Origin: Alcaligenaceae bacterium SAGV5
Lineage (GTDB): Bacteria > Pseudomonadota > Gammaproteobacteria > Burkholderiales > Burkholderiaceae_B
Direction: 5' to 3'
Length of the DNA: 64,000 bases
Assembly (NCBI GenBank): GCA_009360345.1
Contig: SPDP01000006.1
Coordinates: forward strand, 62,001-126,000
Numbering within the stretch: position 1 is the stretch's first letter; each line of letters begins with the position of its first letter. This document shows positions 1 to 8,624 of this stretch, one piece after another. Made by a program: the position numbers and the translations under genes. The notes beneath the pieces are model-generated. The model did no database searches and was not told the origin of the DNA. It saw only the letters and a list, made by a program, of their open reading frames with translations.

Positions 1-38
1 GGGCAAGGCCCTGGGCTTCGTCGACAGGCCCGAGCCCG

Positions 39-1538
39 TCAGCTCTGGAAACGCTTGAGCAGGTCGCGCTCTTCCTTCAGCCTGCGCTGGTATTCGCGCA
101 CCTTGGCGTCGATCTGCGACTGCTCGTAGAAGTCCTTGGACGCCGCGCGCGCCTGCTGCAACTGCTCGACCGCGGCCGGCAGGGCACCGGTCATCGCGTA
201 GTAATCGGCCATGTTGCGGCGTTCGTTCACGGCGCTGCCCAGCCGCGAGTAGCTGACCGCGGCCATCTGGTAGAAGCGGGGTTCGTCGCTCCACTTCAGC
301 ATCTGTTCTTTCAGGAACTCGACCGCTTCCTGGTTGCGGCCGGCGCGTTGCAGCGCTTCCGCCATCGCCATGGCCGGGCCGCGCTGTTCGGGCCAGCGCG
401 CGACGGCGCCGCGCGCCAGGGCGATGGCCTGCTGCGTGTCGTTGCGGGCCAGCGCCAGATCGACGGCCAGCCGCTCGAGCATGAAATGGGTACGCGCGCC
501 CGACGTGGCGGCCAGGTAGGCATCGTTGGCCTTGCCATACTCGCGCTGGCGCATATAGCCCAGGGCCGCGCCGTAGTAGGCCGCGGAACGCTCGATGCCC
601 TGGAGATCGGCGGTCCGGCTCTCGAAATAGCGGATGGCTTCCCGGGCATCCTGGCCGCTGCTGGCCTGCACCATCCGCATCTTGGCACGCACGAAATAGA
701 AGTCCGGCGAATTCGAGCGATCATGGATGACCACGCCACGCGCCCGGTTCTGCATGTCGGACATACGCTCGATGGACAGCGGGTGGGTGCGCGTGAAGGC
801 CTGGCTGGTGCTTTCGTTCAGCCCCGATGCCTGCATCAGGCGGCCGAAGAACGCGGCCATGCCGTTGACGTTGTAGCCCGCCGTCTCGAGCATCTGGAAC
901 CCGGTCCGATCCGCCTCGCGTTCGGCCTCGCGCGAAAATCCCAACTGCGAATTGATGGCGGCGGCCTGGCCGAAGGCCATCGCCGCCTCGGGCGCCTGCG
1001 AATTGCCGCGCGCGGCCACCAGCGCCGCCAGCAGCGCCGCCACCATGATCAGGCTGTCCCGCTTCTGCTGCACCAGGCCGCGGGCGATGTGCCGCTGCAC
1101 CACGTGGCCGATTTCGTGCGCCAGCACGCCGGCCAGTTCGGACTCTGACTGCGCGGCCACCACCAGCCCGGTATGCACGCCTATGTATCCGCCCGGCATC
1201 GCGAACGCGTTGATGCTTGGATCGCGCACCGCGAACACGTTGATACTGGGCGTGCCGGCCGGGGCCTGGGCCGACAGTTGCCCCGCGATGCCGGTCAGGT
1301 ATTGGGTGAGATCGGGGTCGTCGATATACGCCGGATCGCGCAGCGACTCCATCATGATGGCATCGCCCAGCCTCTGCTCCAGCCTGGGCGAGAGCTCCTG
1401 CGACGCCGAATCGCCCAGGTCGGGCAGCCCGACCGGCTGGGCTGGCGCCAGCGCCGGCGCGGCCGCCGCCAGCAGGGCCGGCAGCAGCAGCGCGGCGGCC
1501 TTGCGGCGCAGCGGCGGGAAACGTTCGGAATTCGGCAT
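39..1538 (-). CDS. bepA: BepA-like M48 metalloprotease with TPR domain
   Basis: Probable periplasmic zinc metalloprotease and chaperone of the BepA/YfgC family, which in other proteobacteria supports or degrades outer-membrane proteins such as LptD. The 499-residue product begins with a basic, Ala/Leu-rich signal peptide (about residues 1-34). The peptidase domain carries the zinc motif HEIGH at 141-145 and the downstream AEREAD segment at 205-210 that should supply the third ligand. The C-terminal part, from about 280, is made of TPR-like helical repeats. It is transcribed away from the sulfurtransferase gene. The family assignment is secure; the substrate is inferred from homologues. Confidence 0.9.
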   Translation of the reverse strand: MPNSERFPPLRRKAAALLLPALLAAAAPALAPAQPVGLPDLGDSASQELSPRLEQRLGDAIMMESLRDPAYIDDPDLTQYLTGIAGQLSAQAPAGTPSINVFAVRDPSINAFAMPGGYIGVHTGLVVAAQSESELAGVLAHEIGHVVQRHIARGLVQQKRDSLIMVAALLAALVAARGNSQAPEAAMAFGQAAAINSQLGFSREAEREADRTGFQMLETAGYNVNGMAAFFGRLMQASGLNESTSQAFTRTHPLSIERMSDMQNRARGVVIHDRSNSPDFYFVRAKMRMVQASSGQDAREAIRYFESRTADLQGIERSAAYYGAALGYMRQREYGKANDAYLAATSGARTHFMLERLAVDLALARNDTQQAIALARGAVARWPEQRGPAMAMAEALQRAGRNQEAVEFLKEQMLKWSDEPRFYQMAAVSYSRLGSAVNERRNMADYYAMTGALPAAVEQLQQARAASKDFYEQSQIDAKVREYQRRLKEERDLLKRFQS

Positions 1539-1654
1539 ACCGGTATGATAGCCAGCTTGGGCGACGGGTTCCCGCCCCCTTGTCGAAACGTGAAAAATTT
1601 ACCAATACCGGCCACGACCCAACCGGCCGCATGGCAACGCTTACAGGACCTGTC

Positions 1655-2515
1655 ATGAGCTTCAGCACCCTGATTTCCGCACAGGCGCTGCACGCGCTGC
1701 TGCAATCTCCCTCGCCGGCCGTCGTTTTCGATTGCAGCTTCGACCTGTCGGATATCGGCGCGGGCGAACGCGCCCACGCGGCCGGACATATCCCCGGTGC
1801 CTTCCATGTCCACCTGGACCGCGACCTGAGCGGCCCCAAGACCGGCGGCAACGGCCGCCATCCCCTGCCCCGGCGCGAGGATTTCGCGGCCCTGATGGCC
1901 CGCCTGGGCGTCTCCGATGCCACCCAGGTCGTGTGCTATGACACCGCTGGCGGCGCCATGGCAGCCCGTCTCTGGTGGCTGCTGCGCTGGGCCGGCCACG
2001 GCGCCGTCGCGGTCCTGGACGGCGGCCTGGCCGCCTGGCGCGACGCCGGCTACCCGCTGGAGGCCGGCCAGCCCGCCGCGCCCGCTCCGGGCACGTTCAC
2101 CCTGCGGCCGCCGCGGGTCGCGACCACGACCTACGAAGACATCCTGGCCAACCTGGACGCGCCGGCCCCGCGCCTGGTCGTGGATGCGCGCGCGCCCGAC
2201 CGTTTCCGCGGCCAGAACGAGACCCTGGATGCCGTGGGCGGCCACATCCCCGGCGCCGCCAACCGCTTCCTGCGCGACAACCTCCAGCCCGACGGACACT
2301 TCAAGCCCGCCGCGCAGTTGCGGGCCGAGTTCGAAGCGGTGCTGGGCGGCACGCCCGCGGACCGGGTCATCAGCCAATGCGGCTCCGGCGTCACCGCCTG
2401 CCACAACCTGCTTGCCATGGAAGTGGCGGGCCTGACCGGGGCCGTGCTGTATCCCGGCTCGTGGAGCGAATGGAGCAGCCGTCCGGGCTCGCCCATCGCC
2501 ACCGGAGACGCATGA
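1655..2515 (+). CDS. sseA: 3-mercaptopyruvate / thiosulfate sulfurtransferase
   Basis: Two-domain rhodanese of 286 residues that transfers sulfane sulfur from mercaptopyruvate or thiosulfate to thiol acceptors in the cytoplasm. The inactive N-terminal rhodanese domain spans about 5-130 and the catalytic one about 160-285. The active-site loop reads CGSGVTAC, with Cys242 as the nucleophile; this loop favours mercaptopyruvate sulfurtransferase over a classic rhodanese. I chose the ATG at 1655, because the first residues fit the family, over in-frame starts at 1580 (TTG) and 1631. The stop codon overlaps the start of moaC, so the two genes are translationally coupled. Confidence 0.85.
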   Translation: MSFSTLISAQALHALLQSPSPAVVFDCSFDLSDIGAGERAHAAGHIPGAFHVHLDRDLSGPKTGGNGRHPLPRREDFAALMARLGVSDATQVVCYDTAGGAMAARLWWLLRWAGHGAVAVLDGGLAAWRDAGYPLEAGQPAAPAPGTFTLRPPRVATTTYEDILANLDAPAPRLVVDARAPDRFRGQNETLDAVGGHIPGAANRFLRDNLQPDGHFKPAAQLRAEFEAVLGGTPADRVISQCGSGVTACHNLLAMEVAGLTGAVLYPGSWSEWSSRPGSPIATGDA

Positions 2516-2994
2516 TGGCGCCATCCCCCCTGACCCACTTCGACGCGGCCGGCCAGGCCCACATGGTGGACGTGGGCGCCAAGCCGGCCACCGCGCGCGT
2601 GGCCGTCGCCGCCGGCACGATACGCATGCAGCCGGCCACGCTGGCCCTGATCCGCGACGGCAGCGCCAAGAAAGGCGACGTGCTGGGCATCGCGCGCATC
2701 GCCGCCATCATGGCGGCGAAGAAAACCTCGGACCTGATCCCGCTGTGCCACCCCATCCCGCTGACGCACGTGGCCTGCGACTTCACCCTGGACGACGGGG
2801 CCGGCGCCGTGCATTGCACCGTACGCGCCGAGACCGTGGGCGGCACCGGCGTCGAGATGGAGGCGCTGACCGCCGTCAACGTCGCGCTGCTGACGATCTA
2901 CGACATGTGCAAGGCCGCCGATCGCGGCATGGTCATGACCGACGTGCGGCTGATGGAGAAGAAAGGCGGGAAGTCGGGACACTGGACCCGGTAG
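2512..2994 (+). CDS. moaC: Cyclic pyranopterin monophosphate synthase MoaC
   Basis: Second step of molybdenum cofactor synthesis: converts the GTP-derived 3',8-cyclic intermediate made by MoaA into cyclic pyranopterin monophosphate. The 160-residue length matches the family. Conserved segments are KTSDLIPLCHP at about 71-81 and GGTGVEMEAL followed by TIYDMCKAADRG in the C-terminal half. Two adjacent ATG codons (2512 and 2515) overlap the sseA stop in an ATGA arrangement. A second cofactor gene, mog, lies about 10 kb away, so Moco genes here are dispersed. Confidence 0.96.
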   Translation: MMAPSPLTHFDAAGQAHMVDVGAKPATARVAVAAGTIRMQPATLALIRDGSAKKGDVLGIARIAAIMAAKKTSDLIPLCHPIPLTHVACDFTLDDGAGAVHCTVRAETVGGTGVEMEALTAVNVALLTIYDMCKAADRGMVMTDVRLMEKKGGKSGHWTR

Positions 2995-3009
2995 GTCCCG
3001 CGCCGGGAC
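2995..3009. terminator. Hairpin between convergent genes
   Basis: Perfect inverted repeat GTCCCG/CGGGAC with a 3-nt loop immediately after the moaC stop, in the 36-bp gap before the convergent P1 peptidase gene. It could terminate moaC transcription, but no T-tract follows, so intrinsic termination is uncertain. Confidence 0.4.
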
Positions 3010-3030
3010 CCGGACCGGATCCCGGACGCC

Positions 3031-4083
3031 TCACAGGCTGGACCACGCGGGCGTCGTCATGCCCTCAGGCGTGACGGCGCTGTACACACCCCGCGCGATC
3101 GCGCGGGCCAGCACGTCGGCGGCCAGCGCGCCCAGCCGGCAGACAATGAAGGGCCGCGGGTCCACCGGACCGTCCATCACCGGCGCCTCGCGCCGCGCGG
3201 TCGAGATCGCGAACACCGTGTCGCCGTCGAACGGCGCGTGGATCGGGCGGATGGCGCGGGCCAATCCGTCCTGCGCCATGGTGGCCACGCGTTGCAGTTC
3301 GTCGGGAGACAGCGCAACGTCGGTGGCGATGCAGGCGATGGTGGTATTGGCGCGCGGGCGGGGATCCAGTTTCGCGTACTCCCAGTTCTCGCCCTCGGCC
3401 CGCGTATCGGCCGGCCCCAGGCCGCCGAACTCTTCGCCGATCTCGAAGGCGCCGGCCCAGAAGCGCCGGCCCTGCGGCGCCACGACCGAGCCGAAGCTGT
3501 TGCAGGCCACGATGGCGCCCACGGTCATGCCGTCGTGCGTGACGTAGGACGCCGATCCCAGTCCTCCCTTGAGCGCCCCCGCCGAGGCGCCGAAGCCCGC
3601 GCCCTGCGTGCCCAGATCGAAGCCGGGCCGGACCTGCCGGGCGGCCCGCATGGCCAGGTCGCGATAGGGCGGGGTCTCGCCCCATTGCTTGTCGCCGCCG
3701 TTGGCGAGGTCGTACAGCACCGCGGTCGGCACGATGGGCGAAGGCGGGACGCCGGGCTGGTGCAGCAATGTGAAGCCACGCCCCTGCGCCCCCAGCCACG
3801 CGGCCACGCCGTCGCCACTGGCCAGGCCGTAGACCGAACCACCGGACAGCACGATGGCATCGACCGAGCGCACGAGGTTGGACGCCCCCAGGGTGTCCGT
3901 CTCGCGCGTGCCCGGTCCGCCGCCGCGGATGTCCACCGCGGCCATGGCCCGCTCGTCCGGCAGGATCACGGTGACGCCGGTGCAGGCCCGCGCATCGTGC
4001 GACTGCCCCACCCGCAGGCCGGCGACGTCGGTGATCAGATTGCGCCCGCCGGGGCGGCCGGCCATTGCGTCGCATGCATCCAT
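3031..4083 (-). CDS. P1 family (DmpA/BapA-type) aminopeptidase
   Basis: Member of peptidase family S58/P1, autoprocessing Ntn-like hydrolases such as DmpA (L-aminopeptidase/D-esterase) and BapA (beta-aminopeptidase). These proenzymes cleave themselves to expose an N-terminal nucleophile. In the 350-residue product the segment ANTTIACIATDVALSP aligns with the start of the DmpA/BapA beta subunit, putting the predicted cut at Asn246-Thr247 with Thr as nucleophile instead of the Ser of DmpA and BapA. Early glycine-rich motifs (IRGGGPGTRETD, LSGGSVYGL) fit the family. No signal peptide is seen. The start at 4083 is supported by length; an ATG seven codons in is possible. Natural substrates are unknown. 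Confidence 0.85.
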   Translation of the reverse strand: MDACDAMAGRPGGRNLITDVAGLRVGQSHDARACTGVTVILPDERAMAAVDIRGGGPGTRETDTLGASNLVRSVDAIVLSGGSVYGLASGDGVAAWLGAQGRGFTLLHQPGVPPSPIVPTAVLYDLANGGDKQWGETPPYRDLAMRAARQVRPGFDLGTQGAGFGASAGALKGGLGSASYVTHDGMTVGAIVACNSFGSVVAPQGRRFWAGAFEIGEEFGGLGPADTRAEGENWEYAKLDPRPRANTTIACIATDVALSPDELQRVATMAQDGLARAIRPIHAPFDGDTVFAISTARREAPVMDGPVDPRPFIVCRLGALAADVLARAIARGVYSAVTPEGMTTPAWSSL

Positions 4084-4159
4084 GCTGGAACTCCGTCCGG
4101 GAAATGAAGTGGGGGCTATTGTAGGGACCGGCCGGCTGGCCGGCCACCCGCCCGGCGGC

Positions 4160-4654
4160 TCATTCCTGGTCGCTCAATTGCCTGGCGCGGGCGATGAAGC
4201 TGTCCAGCATGCTGAAGAACCTGGCCACATCGGCCGCGGAATGCCCGTCCAGCACATGCCGGTTGCGGGCCTGGGCGGCCTCGGTCAGTTCGGCCTGCAT
4301 GGCCAGCCCCTGCGGCGTCAGCGACAGCTCCACCTCGCGGCTGTCGCGCGCGCTGCGGGCGCGGTTGACATCGCCCCGGGCGACCAGCGAGGACACGGCG
4401 CGGCTGATCTGCGCGGCATCGAGCATCGCATGGTAGGCCAGTTCGCGTATGGACACCGGCTGGAAGACGCCCAGCAGCGCAACCACCTGCCACTCCACCT
4501 GGGACAGGCCGTACTGCGCCTTGGCGAACTGGACGGCGCTGCGGGTGAGCGCCTTGCTCAGGGTGCTGACCCGCGGCGCCAGCAGCCTCCCTTCCGGAAA
4601 AGCCTGGGACTGCCCCGGGCGGCGCGGCGGGCTCGCCGACGAGGATCGCGCCAT
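4160..4654 (-). CDS. MarR family transcriptional regulator
   Basis: 164-residue winged-helix regulator. The central part (about 50-120) has the MarR pattern: LSQVEWQVVALLG, a recognition helix region around AAQISRAVSSLVARGDV, and a wing with DSREVELSLTPQG. It lies 3 bp downstream of the amidohydrolase gene and is the last gene of the ABC/amidohydrolase operon, so it probably regulates that operon. The perfect palindrome at 9570-9594 over the operon promoter is the natural candidate operator. The ligand is likely the transported substrate or a product; this is inference. Confidence 0.88.
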   Translation of the reverse strand: MARSSSASPPRRPGQSQAFPEGRLLAPRVSTLSKALTRSAVQFAKAQYGLSQVEWQVVALLGVFQPVSIRELAYHAMLDAAQISRAVSSLVARGDVNRARSARDSREVELSLTPQGLAMQAELTEAAQARNRHVLDGHSAADVARFFSMLDSFIARARQLSDQE

Positions 4655-4657
4655 GGC

Positions 4658-6007
4658 CTACGCCTCCCCGGCGCGCGCCAGCGCCGCGTCGAGCTCGTCG
4701 AAGGGCGGCGGCGATACGGCCAGCGGCCGGCCTGCCCGGACGACCAGGCGATCTGACTGGGGCCGGGCCAGCAGTTCGGGAATGCCGCGGGCATCGAAGA
4801 TCACGAAATCCGCCGCCCCGCCCTCCTCGATCCGCCCCGAGCCGGCCTGGCGCATCAAGGCCGCCGGCGTCGCCGTCACGCTGGCGGGCCAGCCGCCGAT
4901 GTGTCGATCCAGGTGGCCGTTGCGCACGGCTTCGCGGAATACCTCCAGCATGTCGTAGTCTCCGTAGGCGTGGAACGCATCTGCGCAATTGTCGCTCGAT
5001 AACGCCACCGGAATGCCGCGGGCCGCGATTTCCTGCAAAGGAGGCAGCCCACGCAGCCGGGGCGTGCGGTCCGGCGCCCGGTCCTGAAGAAAGAGGTTGA
5101 CCAGCGGCAGGCCGACGATGGCGAGCCCGGCCGCGCGGCAAGCATCCAGCATACGCTCGCGGGTCTCGTCCGTCTGGACGGACAGGCTGCAGCAATGGCC
5201 GCAGACGACCCGCCCGCCCAGGCCGCGCGCCTGGGTATGCCGCGCGACCTCCAGCAGGGAGTCCGCCTCGGGCTCGCAGGATTCGTCCACGTGCAGGTCC
5301 ACGTCCAGGCCGTAGCGCACGGCCCAATCGAACAGAGCGGCCAGGGCCTGCGCCAGGCGCTGCCGCGCGGCGGGCGGCGGCAGGCCGGGCACGCGCGTCA
5401 CCCCGCCCAGCACGCCGCCGGTCTCGGCCACGCGGCGCACGAAATCCTCGGCGCCGTCGTCCAGGTAGGTTTCCATGGGAGCCATGGCCACCATCTGTAC
5501 CCGCACCCGCGACGCCCATCCCTCCCTTAGCGCCAGCATGGCCTCCCAGGCCATGCGCGCCTGCGGCCCCGCCGCGTCCAGGTGCGTGCGCAGGCCGGCC
5601 GTGCCGTGCGCCCAGGCGCAGCGCAAGGCGAAATCGGCGCGCGCCTCCAGTTCTCCCGGACGCCAGCGCGCGTGGTCGGCCATGACGGCCTTGACCGCCC
5701 CCAGCAGCGTGCCGTCGGCATTGGGCGCGCGCGCCAGCGTATGCGTCTTGTCCAGGTGGGTATGCAGGTCGTGGAAGGCGGGCCAGACCTGCCTGCCGGC
5801 CAGGTCCAGCGCGGCGCCGGCATGAAGCGTTCCGGCGGGGGCGACCGCGCCCAGGCGGCCCCCTTCGACCGCCAGGTCCACACCCGCCAGGCCCTGCGCG
5901 TCGGCCAGGCCGGCCAGCGCGGCGGGCAGCACCGCCGCGGGCACCCTCGCGCCGCGCAGGACGTAGGCCCCCCCCGCCAGTTCGAGCCGCGCCGCCAGCG
6001 ATTTCAC
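4658..6007 (-). CDS. Cytosine deaminase-like amidohydrolase
   Basis: Metal-dependent amidohydrolase-superfamily deaminase of 449 residues, closest in motif layout to cytosine deaminase CodA. Visible metal or catalytic positions are HTH at 82-84, HVDE at 239-242, CGHCC with His271, and SSDN with Asp339. The start is a GTG at 6005-6007, overlapping the permease stop as GTGA, so translation is coupled. Its place directly after an ABC uptake system suggests that it deaminates or hydrolyses the imported, probably heterocyclic, compound. CodA has His-Asp-Asp where this protein has Ser-Asp-Asn, so cytosine itself may not be the substrate. No secretion signal is seen. Confidence 0.85.
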   Translation of the reverse strand: MKSLAARLELAGGAYVLRGARVPAAVLPAALAGLADAQGLAGVDLAVEGGRLGAVAPAGTLHAGAALDLAGRQVWPAFHDLHTHLDKTHTLARAPNADGTLLGAVKAVMADHARWRPGELEARADFALRCAWAHGTAGLRTHLDAAGPQARMAWEAMLALREGWASRVRVQMVAMAPMETYLDDGAEDFVRRVAETGGVLGGVTRVPGLPPPAARQRLAQALAALFDWAVRYGLDVDLHVDESCEPEADSLLEVARHTQARGLGGRVVCGHCCSLSVQTDETRERMLDACRAAGLAIVGLPLVNLFLQDRAPDRTPRLRGLPPLQEIAARGIPVALSSDNCADAFHAYGDYDMLEVFREAVRNGHLDRHIGGWPASVTATPAALMRQAGSGRIEEGGAADFVIFDARGIPELLARPQSDRLVVRAGRPLAVSPPPFDELDAALARAGEA

Positions 6008-6795
6008 GATTCGCGCTCCATGGCGCTTTCGTGCCAGCGGCGCAGGATGCGCTGCGACACCCACGAGGTCGCGAGGAAGATCACCACCCCGGCGCAGGAA
6101 ATCATCAACAGGGCCGCGAACATGCGCGGCGTCTTCAACTGGTAGCCAGCCTCGAGGATGCGATAGGCCAGCCCCGACCCCTGACCGCCCGCGCCAGCGA
6201 CGAATTCCGCGACCACCGCGCCGATCAGCGACAGGCCGCCCGAGATGCGCACGCCCGCCAGGAAATACGGCATGGCCGATGGAATGCGCAGCCGCCGCAG
6301 CGTCTGGCCCGGCGTGGCGCCATAGAGCCGGAACAGGTCGCGCAGGTTGTGGTCCGCGCTGTTCAGGCCGACGATGGTGTTCGACAGGATGGGAAAGAAG
6401 GCCACCAGCCACGCGCAGATCAGCAGCGCCACCTGCACGTTGTCCACCCAGATGATCAGGAGCGGCGCGATGGCGACCACCGGCGTGACCTGCATGATGA
6501 CCGCGTAGGGAAAGAAGGTGAGCTCTATCCACTTGGACAGGCTGAACAGGATGGCGATCGCGCCGCCCACCAGCACGGCGCTGACGAAGGCCGACGCGGT
6601 GATCTTCAGCGTGACCCACAGCGCCGCCGACAGCAGCGGCCAATCCTCGACCAGCGCCCGGCCGATGTCGGCCGGGCCCGGCAGGATGTGCGGCGAGATG
6701 CGCAGGCCACGCACGACCGCCTCCCACAGCACCAGGCAGAGGACGCCCATGACGACGGGCAGGACGATGCGCGCGGTACGAAGCGTGGGATTCAT
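6004..6795 (-). CDS. ABC transporter permease (TauC/SsuC type)
   Basis: Inner-membrane permease of 263 residues with about six hydrophobic segments, of the nitrate/taurine/NMT1 importer class. The conserved EAA-type cytoplasmic loop lies around DLFRLYGATPGQTLRRLRIPSA. I took the ATG at 6795 because the sequence upstream in that frame lacks membrane-protein character and because ATG/TGA overlaps the end of the ATPase gene. It pairs with the ATPase upstream and with the binding proteins at 7553 and 8625 to form one importer. The frame also reads on toward the amidohydrolase start, with a 4-bp overlap. Confidence 0.92.
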   Translation of the reverse strand: MNPTLRTARIVLPVVMGVLCLVLWEAVVRGLRISPHILPGPADIGRALVEDWPLLSAALWVTLKITASAFVSAVLVGGAIAILFSLSKWIELTFFPYAVIMQVTPVVAIAPLLIIWVDNVQVALLICAWLVAFFPILSNTIVGLNSADHNLRDLFRLYGATPGQTLRRLRIPSAMPYFLAGVRISGGLSLIGAVVAEFVAGAGGQGSGLAYRILEAGYQLKTPRMFAALLMISCAGVVIFLATSWVSQRILRRWHESAMERES

Positions 6796-7556
6796 GCGTG
6801 CATCGCCTGTTCGAGGGCTTCCGAGGCCTGCCTGCACAGGTGCGCGTATTCGGCCGAGGTGCGGAACGACTCGCCGCGCTCCGCGTCGGCGGAGATGGCA
6901 AGATCGGCATGGAGCCGGCCCGGACGCGCGGCCATGACGATCACGCGTTGGGACAGGTACACCGACTCGAACACCGAGTGCGTGACGAACACGGCGGTGA
7001 AGCGCTGGTCCTGCCACAACCGCAGCAGGTCGTTGTTGAGCTTGAACCGCGTGATCTCGTCCAGCGCCGCGAACGGCTCGTCCAGCAGCAGGATCTGCGG
7101 CCGGGTCACGATGGCCCGGGCAATGGACACGCGCATTTTCATGCCGCCGGACAGCTCCCGCGGCAAAGCATGCTCGAACCCCTTCAGCCCGACCTTATCC
7201 AGCGCCTCGGCCGCGCGCCGCCGGCCCTCCTCGCGCGGCACCCCGGCCAGGTCCAGCGGCAGCATGGTGTTGGACAGCGCGGTCTCCCAAGGCATCAGCG
7301 TGGGCTCCTGGAAGACGAAACCGACCGCCCCCCTGGCCCCCTGCCGGGCGACCTCGCCCGACGTCGGTTCGGATAGCCCGGCAATCATGCGCAGCACCGT
7401 GCTCTTGCCGCACCCCGACGGTCCGAGCAGGCTGACGAAGCTTCCCCGCGCCAGGGACAGGCCGAGGTTCTCGACCGCCAGCGTGCCATTGCCGAAGCGC
7501 TTGGAAATGTTCCGCAGTTCCAGCACCCGGTCGGTATCCATGGCCGTTTCCATCAT
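6792..7556 (-). CDS. ABC transporter ATP-binding protein
   Basis: 254-residue ATPase of the TauB/SsuB class. Motifs seen in order: Walker A GPSGCGKST, Q-loop FVFQEPTLMPW, signature LSGGMKMR, Walker B ILLLDEPFAALD and the switch region VFVTHSV. It overlaps both neighbours by 4 bp (ATGA), which indicates a single polycistronic message. It energises import by the adjacent permease. Two or three alternative in-frame ATGs lie within the first six codons, so the exact start is uncertain by a few residues. Confidence 0.95.
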   Translation of the reverse strand: MMETAMDTDRVLELRNISKRFGNGTLAVENLGLSLARGSFVSLLGPSGCGKSTVLRMIAGLSEPTSGEVARQGARGAVGFVFQEPTLMPWETALSNTMLPLDLAGVPREEGRRRAAEALDKVGLKGFEHALPRELSGGMKMRVSIARAIVTRPQILLLDEPFAALDEITRFKLNNDLLRLWQDQRFTAVFVTHSVFESVYLSQRVIVMAARPGRLHADLAISADAERGESFRTSAEYAHLCRQASEALEQAMHA

Positions 7557-8572
7557 CGCATGCCGACCTTCTTGTTGACGAACTTCAGCGTATAGGCCTT
7601 GCGCACGTCCACGCCGGTGGGCAGCACGCCCACATCTACCATGGACTTGTAGAAATGCTCCCAGCGCGCATCGGTCATCGCCCCGATGCCCAGGCGCTTC
7701 GCGTCGCCGGAATCGATCAAGCCCCGTTCCTTCATGGCCTGGATCGCAAAGGCGATCTGCTCGTCCGTCATCTCCGGGTTGTTGCGCTTGATCAGCGCGT
7801 TGCCGGCCGACGGATCATCGTACAGGTAGCTGTACCAGCCCTCGATGGAGGCGTCGACGAACTTCTGCACGAACTGCGGACGCTTCTCGACGTTGTCGCG
7901 CGTGGTGACGATGGTGGTCATGTAGGGATCCCAGCCGTAGTCCGCCAGCAGGAAAGACACCGGGTTCGCGACGCCGGCCTTCTTCAGCGCCAGCGGCTCG
8001 TTGGTGATGAGCCCCTGCTGTACCACCTTCTTGTCGGCCAGGAACGGCGCCAGCGAAAACGTATAGGGCTTGACCTGGTCGTCGGTGAAGCCGAAGCGCC
8101 CGCGCAGGTAGGGCCAGAAGGTCGCCATGCCCAGCGCGCCCACCAGCACCGTGCGGTCCTTGATCTGCTCGATCTTCTCCACGCCCTGGCCGGGGTGGGC
8201 AATCAGCACCCGCGGATCCTTCTGGAAGATCGCCGCCACCGACATCAGGGGCGCGCCTTCGCGCGCCGCGTTGAGCGAGGTGCCGCTGCTGCCCGCCGTG
8301 AAATCCACGCGCCCGGCCAGCAGCATGGGCGTGGGATTGCTTTGCGGATTGCCCAGGCGGATCTCGACATCCAGCCCGTGCTTGCGGTAGATATCCTTGG
8401 CCACGGCCTGGAAGAAACCACCCCACTCGGCCTCGGCCCGCCAGCCGATGAACATGACTGCCTTCTCCGGCGCGGCGCCGGCCGGCTGGGCGCCGGCGAG
8501 TCCCGGCTGCGCGCAGGCCAGTGCCGTGCAGAACAAGAGCGCGCGGCGAACCCTGGAATTGGACTGCTTCAT
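7553..8572 (-). CDS. NMT1/THI5-like ABC substrate-binding protein
   Basis: Secreted binding protein of 339 residues for the adjacent importer. It starts with a clear Sec signal (MKQSNSRVRRALLF, cleavage near AGA-QPAGAAP). The mature part has the NMT1/SsuA-like layout: KHGLDVEI near the N terminus, then a long two-lobed domain. GTSLNAAREGAP and KDRTVLVGALGMATFWPYLRG fit ligand-contact regions of this family. Upstream sequence in the same frame was excluded because it precedes the signal peptide and overlaps the neighbouring gene. The ligand is not known; the downstream deaminase suggests a pyrimidine-like or other N-heterocyclic compound. Confidence 0.9.
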   Translation of the reverse strand: MKQSNSRVRRALLFCTALACAQPGLAGAQPAGAAPEKAVMFIGWRAEAEWGGFFQAVAKDIYRKHGLDVEIRLGNPQSNPTPMLLAGRVDFTAGSSGTSLNAAREGAPLMSVAAIFQKDPRVLIAHPGQGVEKIEQIKDRTVLVGALGMATFWPYLRGRFGFTDDQVKPYTFSLAPFLADKKVVQQGLITNEPLALKKAGVANPVSFLLADYGWDPYMTTIVTTRDNVEKRPQFVQKFVDASIEGWYSYLYDDPSAGNALIKRNNPEMTDEQIAFAIQAMKERGLIDSGDAKRLGIGAMTDARWEHFYKSMVDVGVLPTGVDVRKAYTLKFVNKKVGMR

Positions 8573-8624
8573 GACGATCTCCCGACAGTGACAAACACCC
8601 ATCCGCGCGCGGCGGCCCCGAAAA

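Noticed and set aside
1536..1547. 12-bp perfect palindrome CATACCGGTATG over the bepA start codon
   Set aside because: Palindromes of this length are expected several times by chance in 64 kb, and nothing else supports an operator here.
1580..1654. Longer start for the sulfurtransferase gene
   Set aside because: The extra 25 residues come from a TTG without a ribosome site and do not fit the family's N terminus.
4658..6910. Single 750-residue fusion of permease-region sequence with the amidohydrolase
   Set aside because: The upstream part of that frame is the shadow of the permease and ATPase genes. The GTG at 6007, overlapping the permease stop, explains the amidohydrolase alone.
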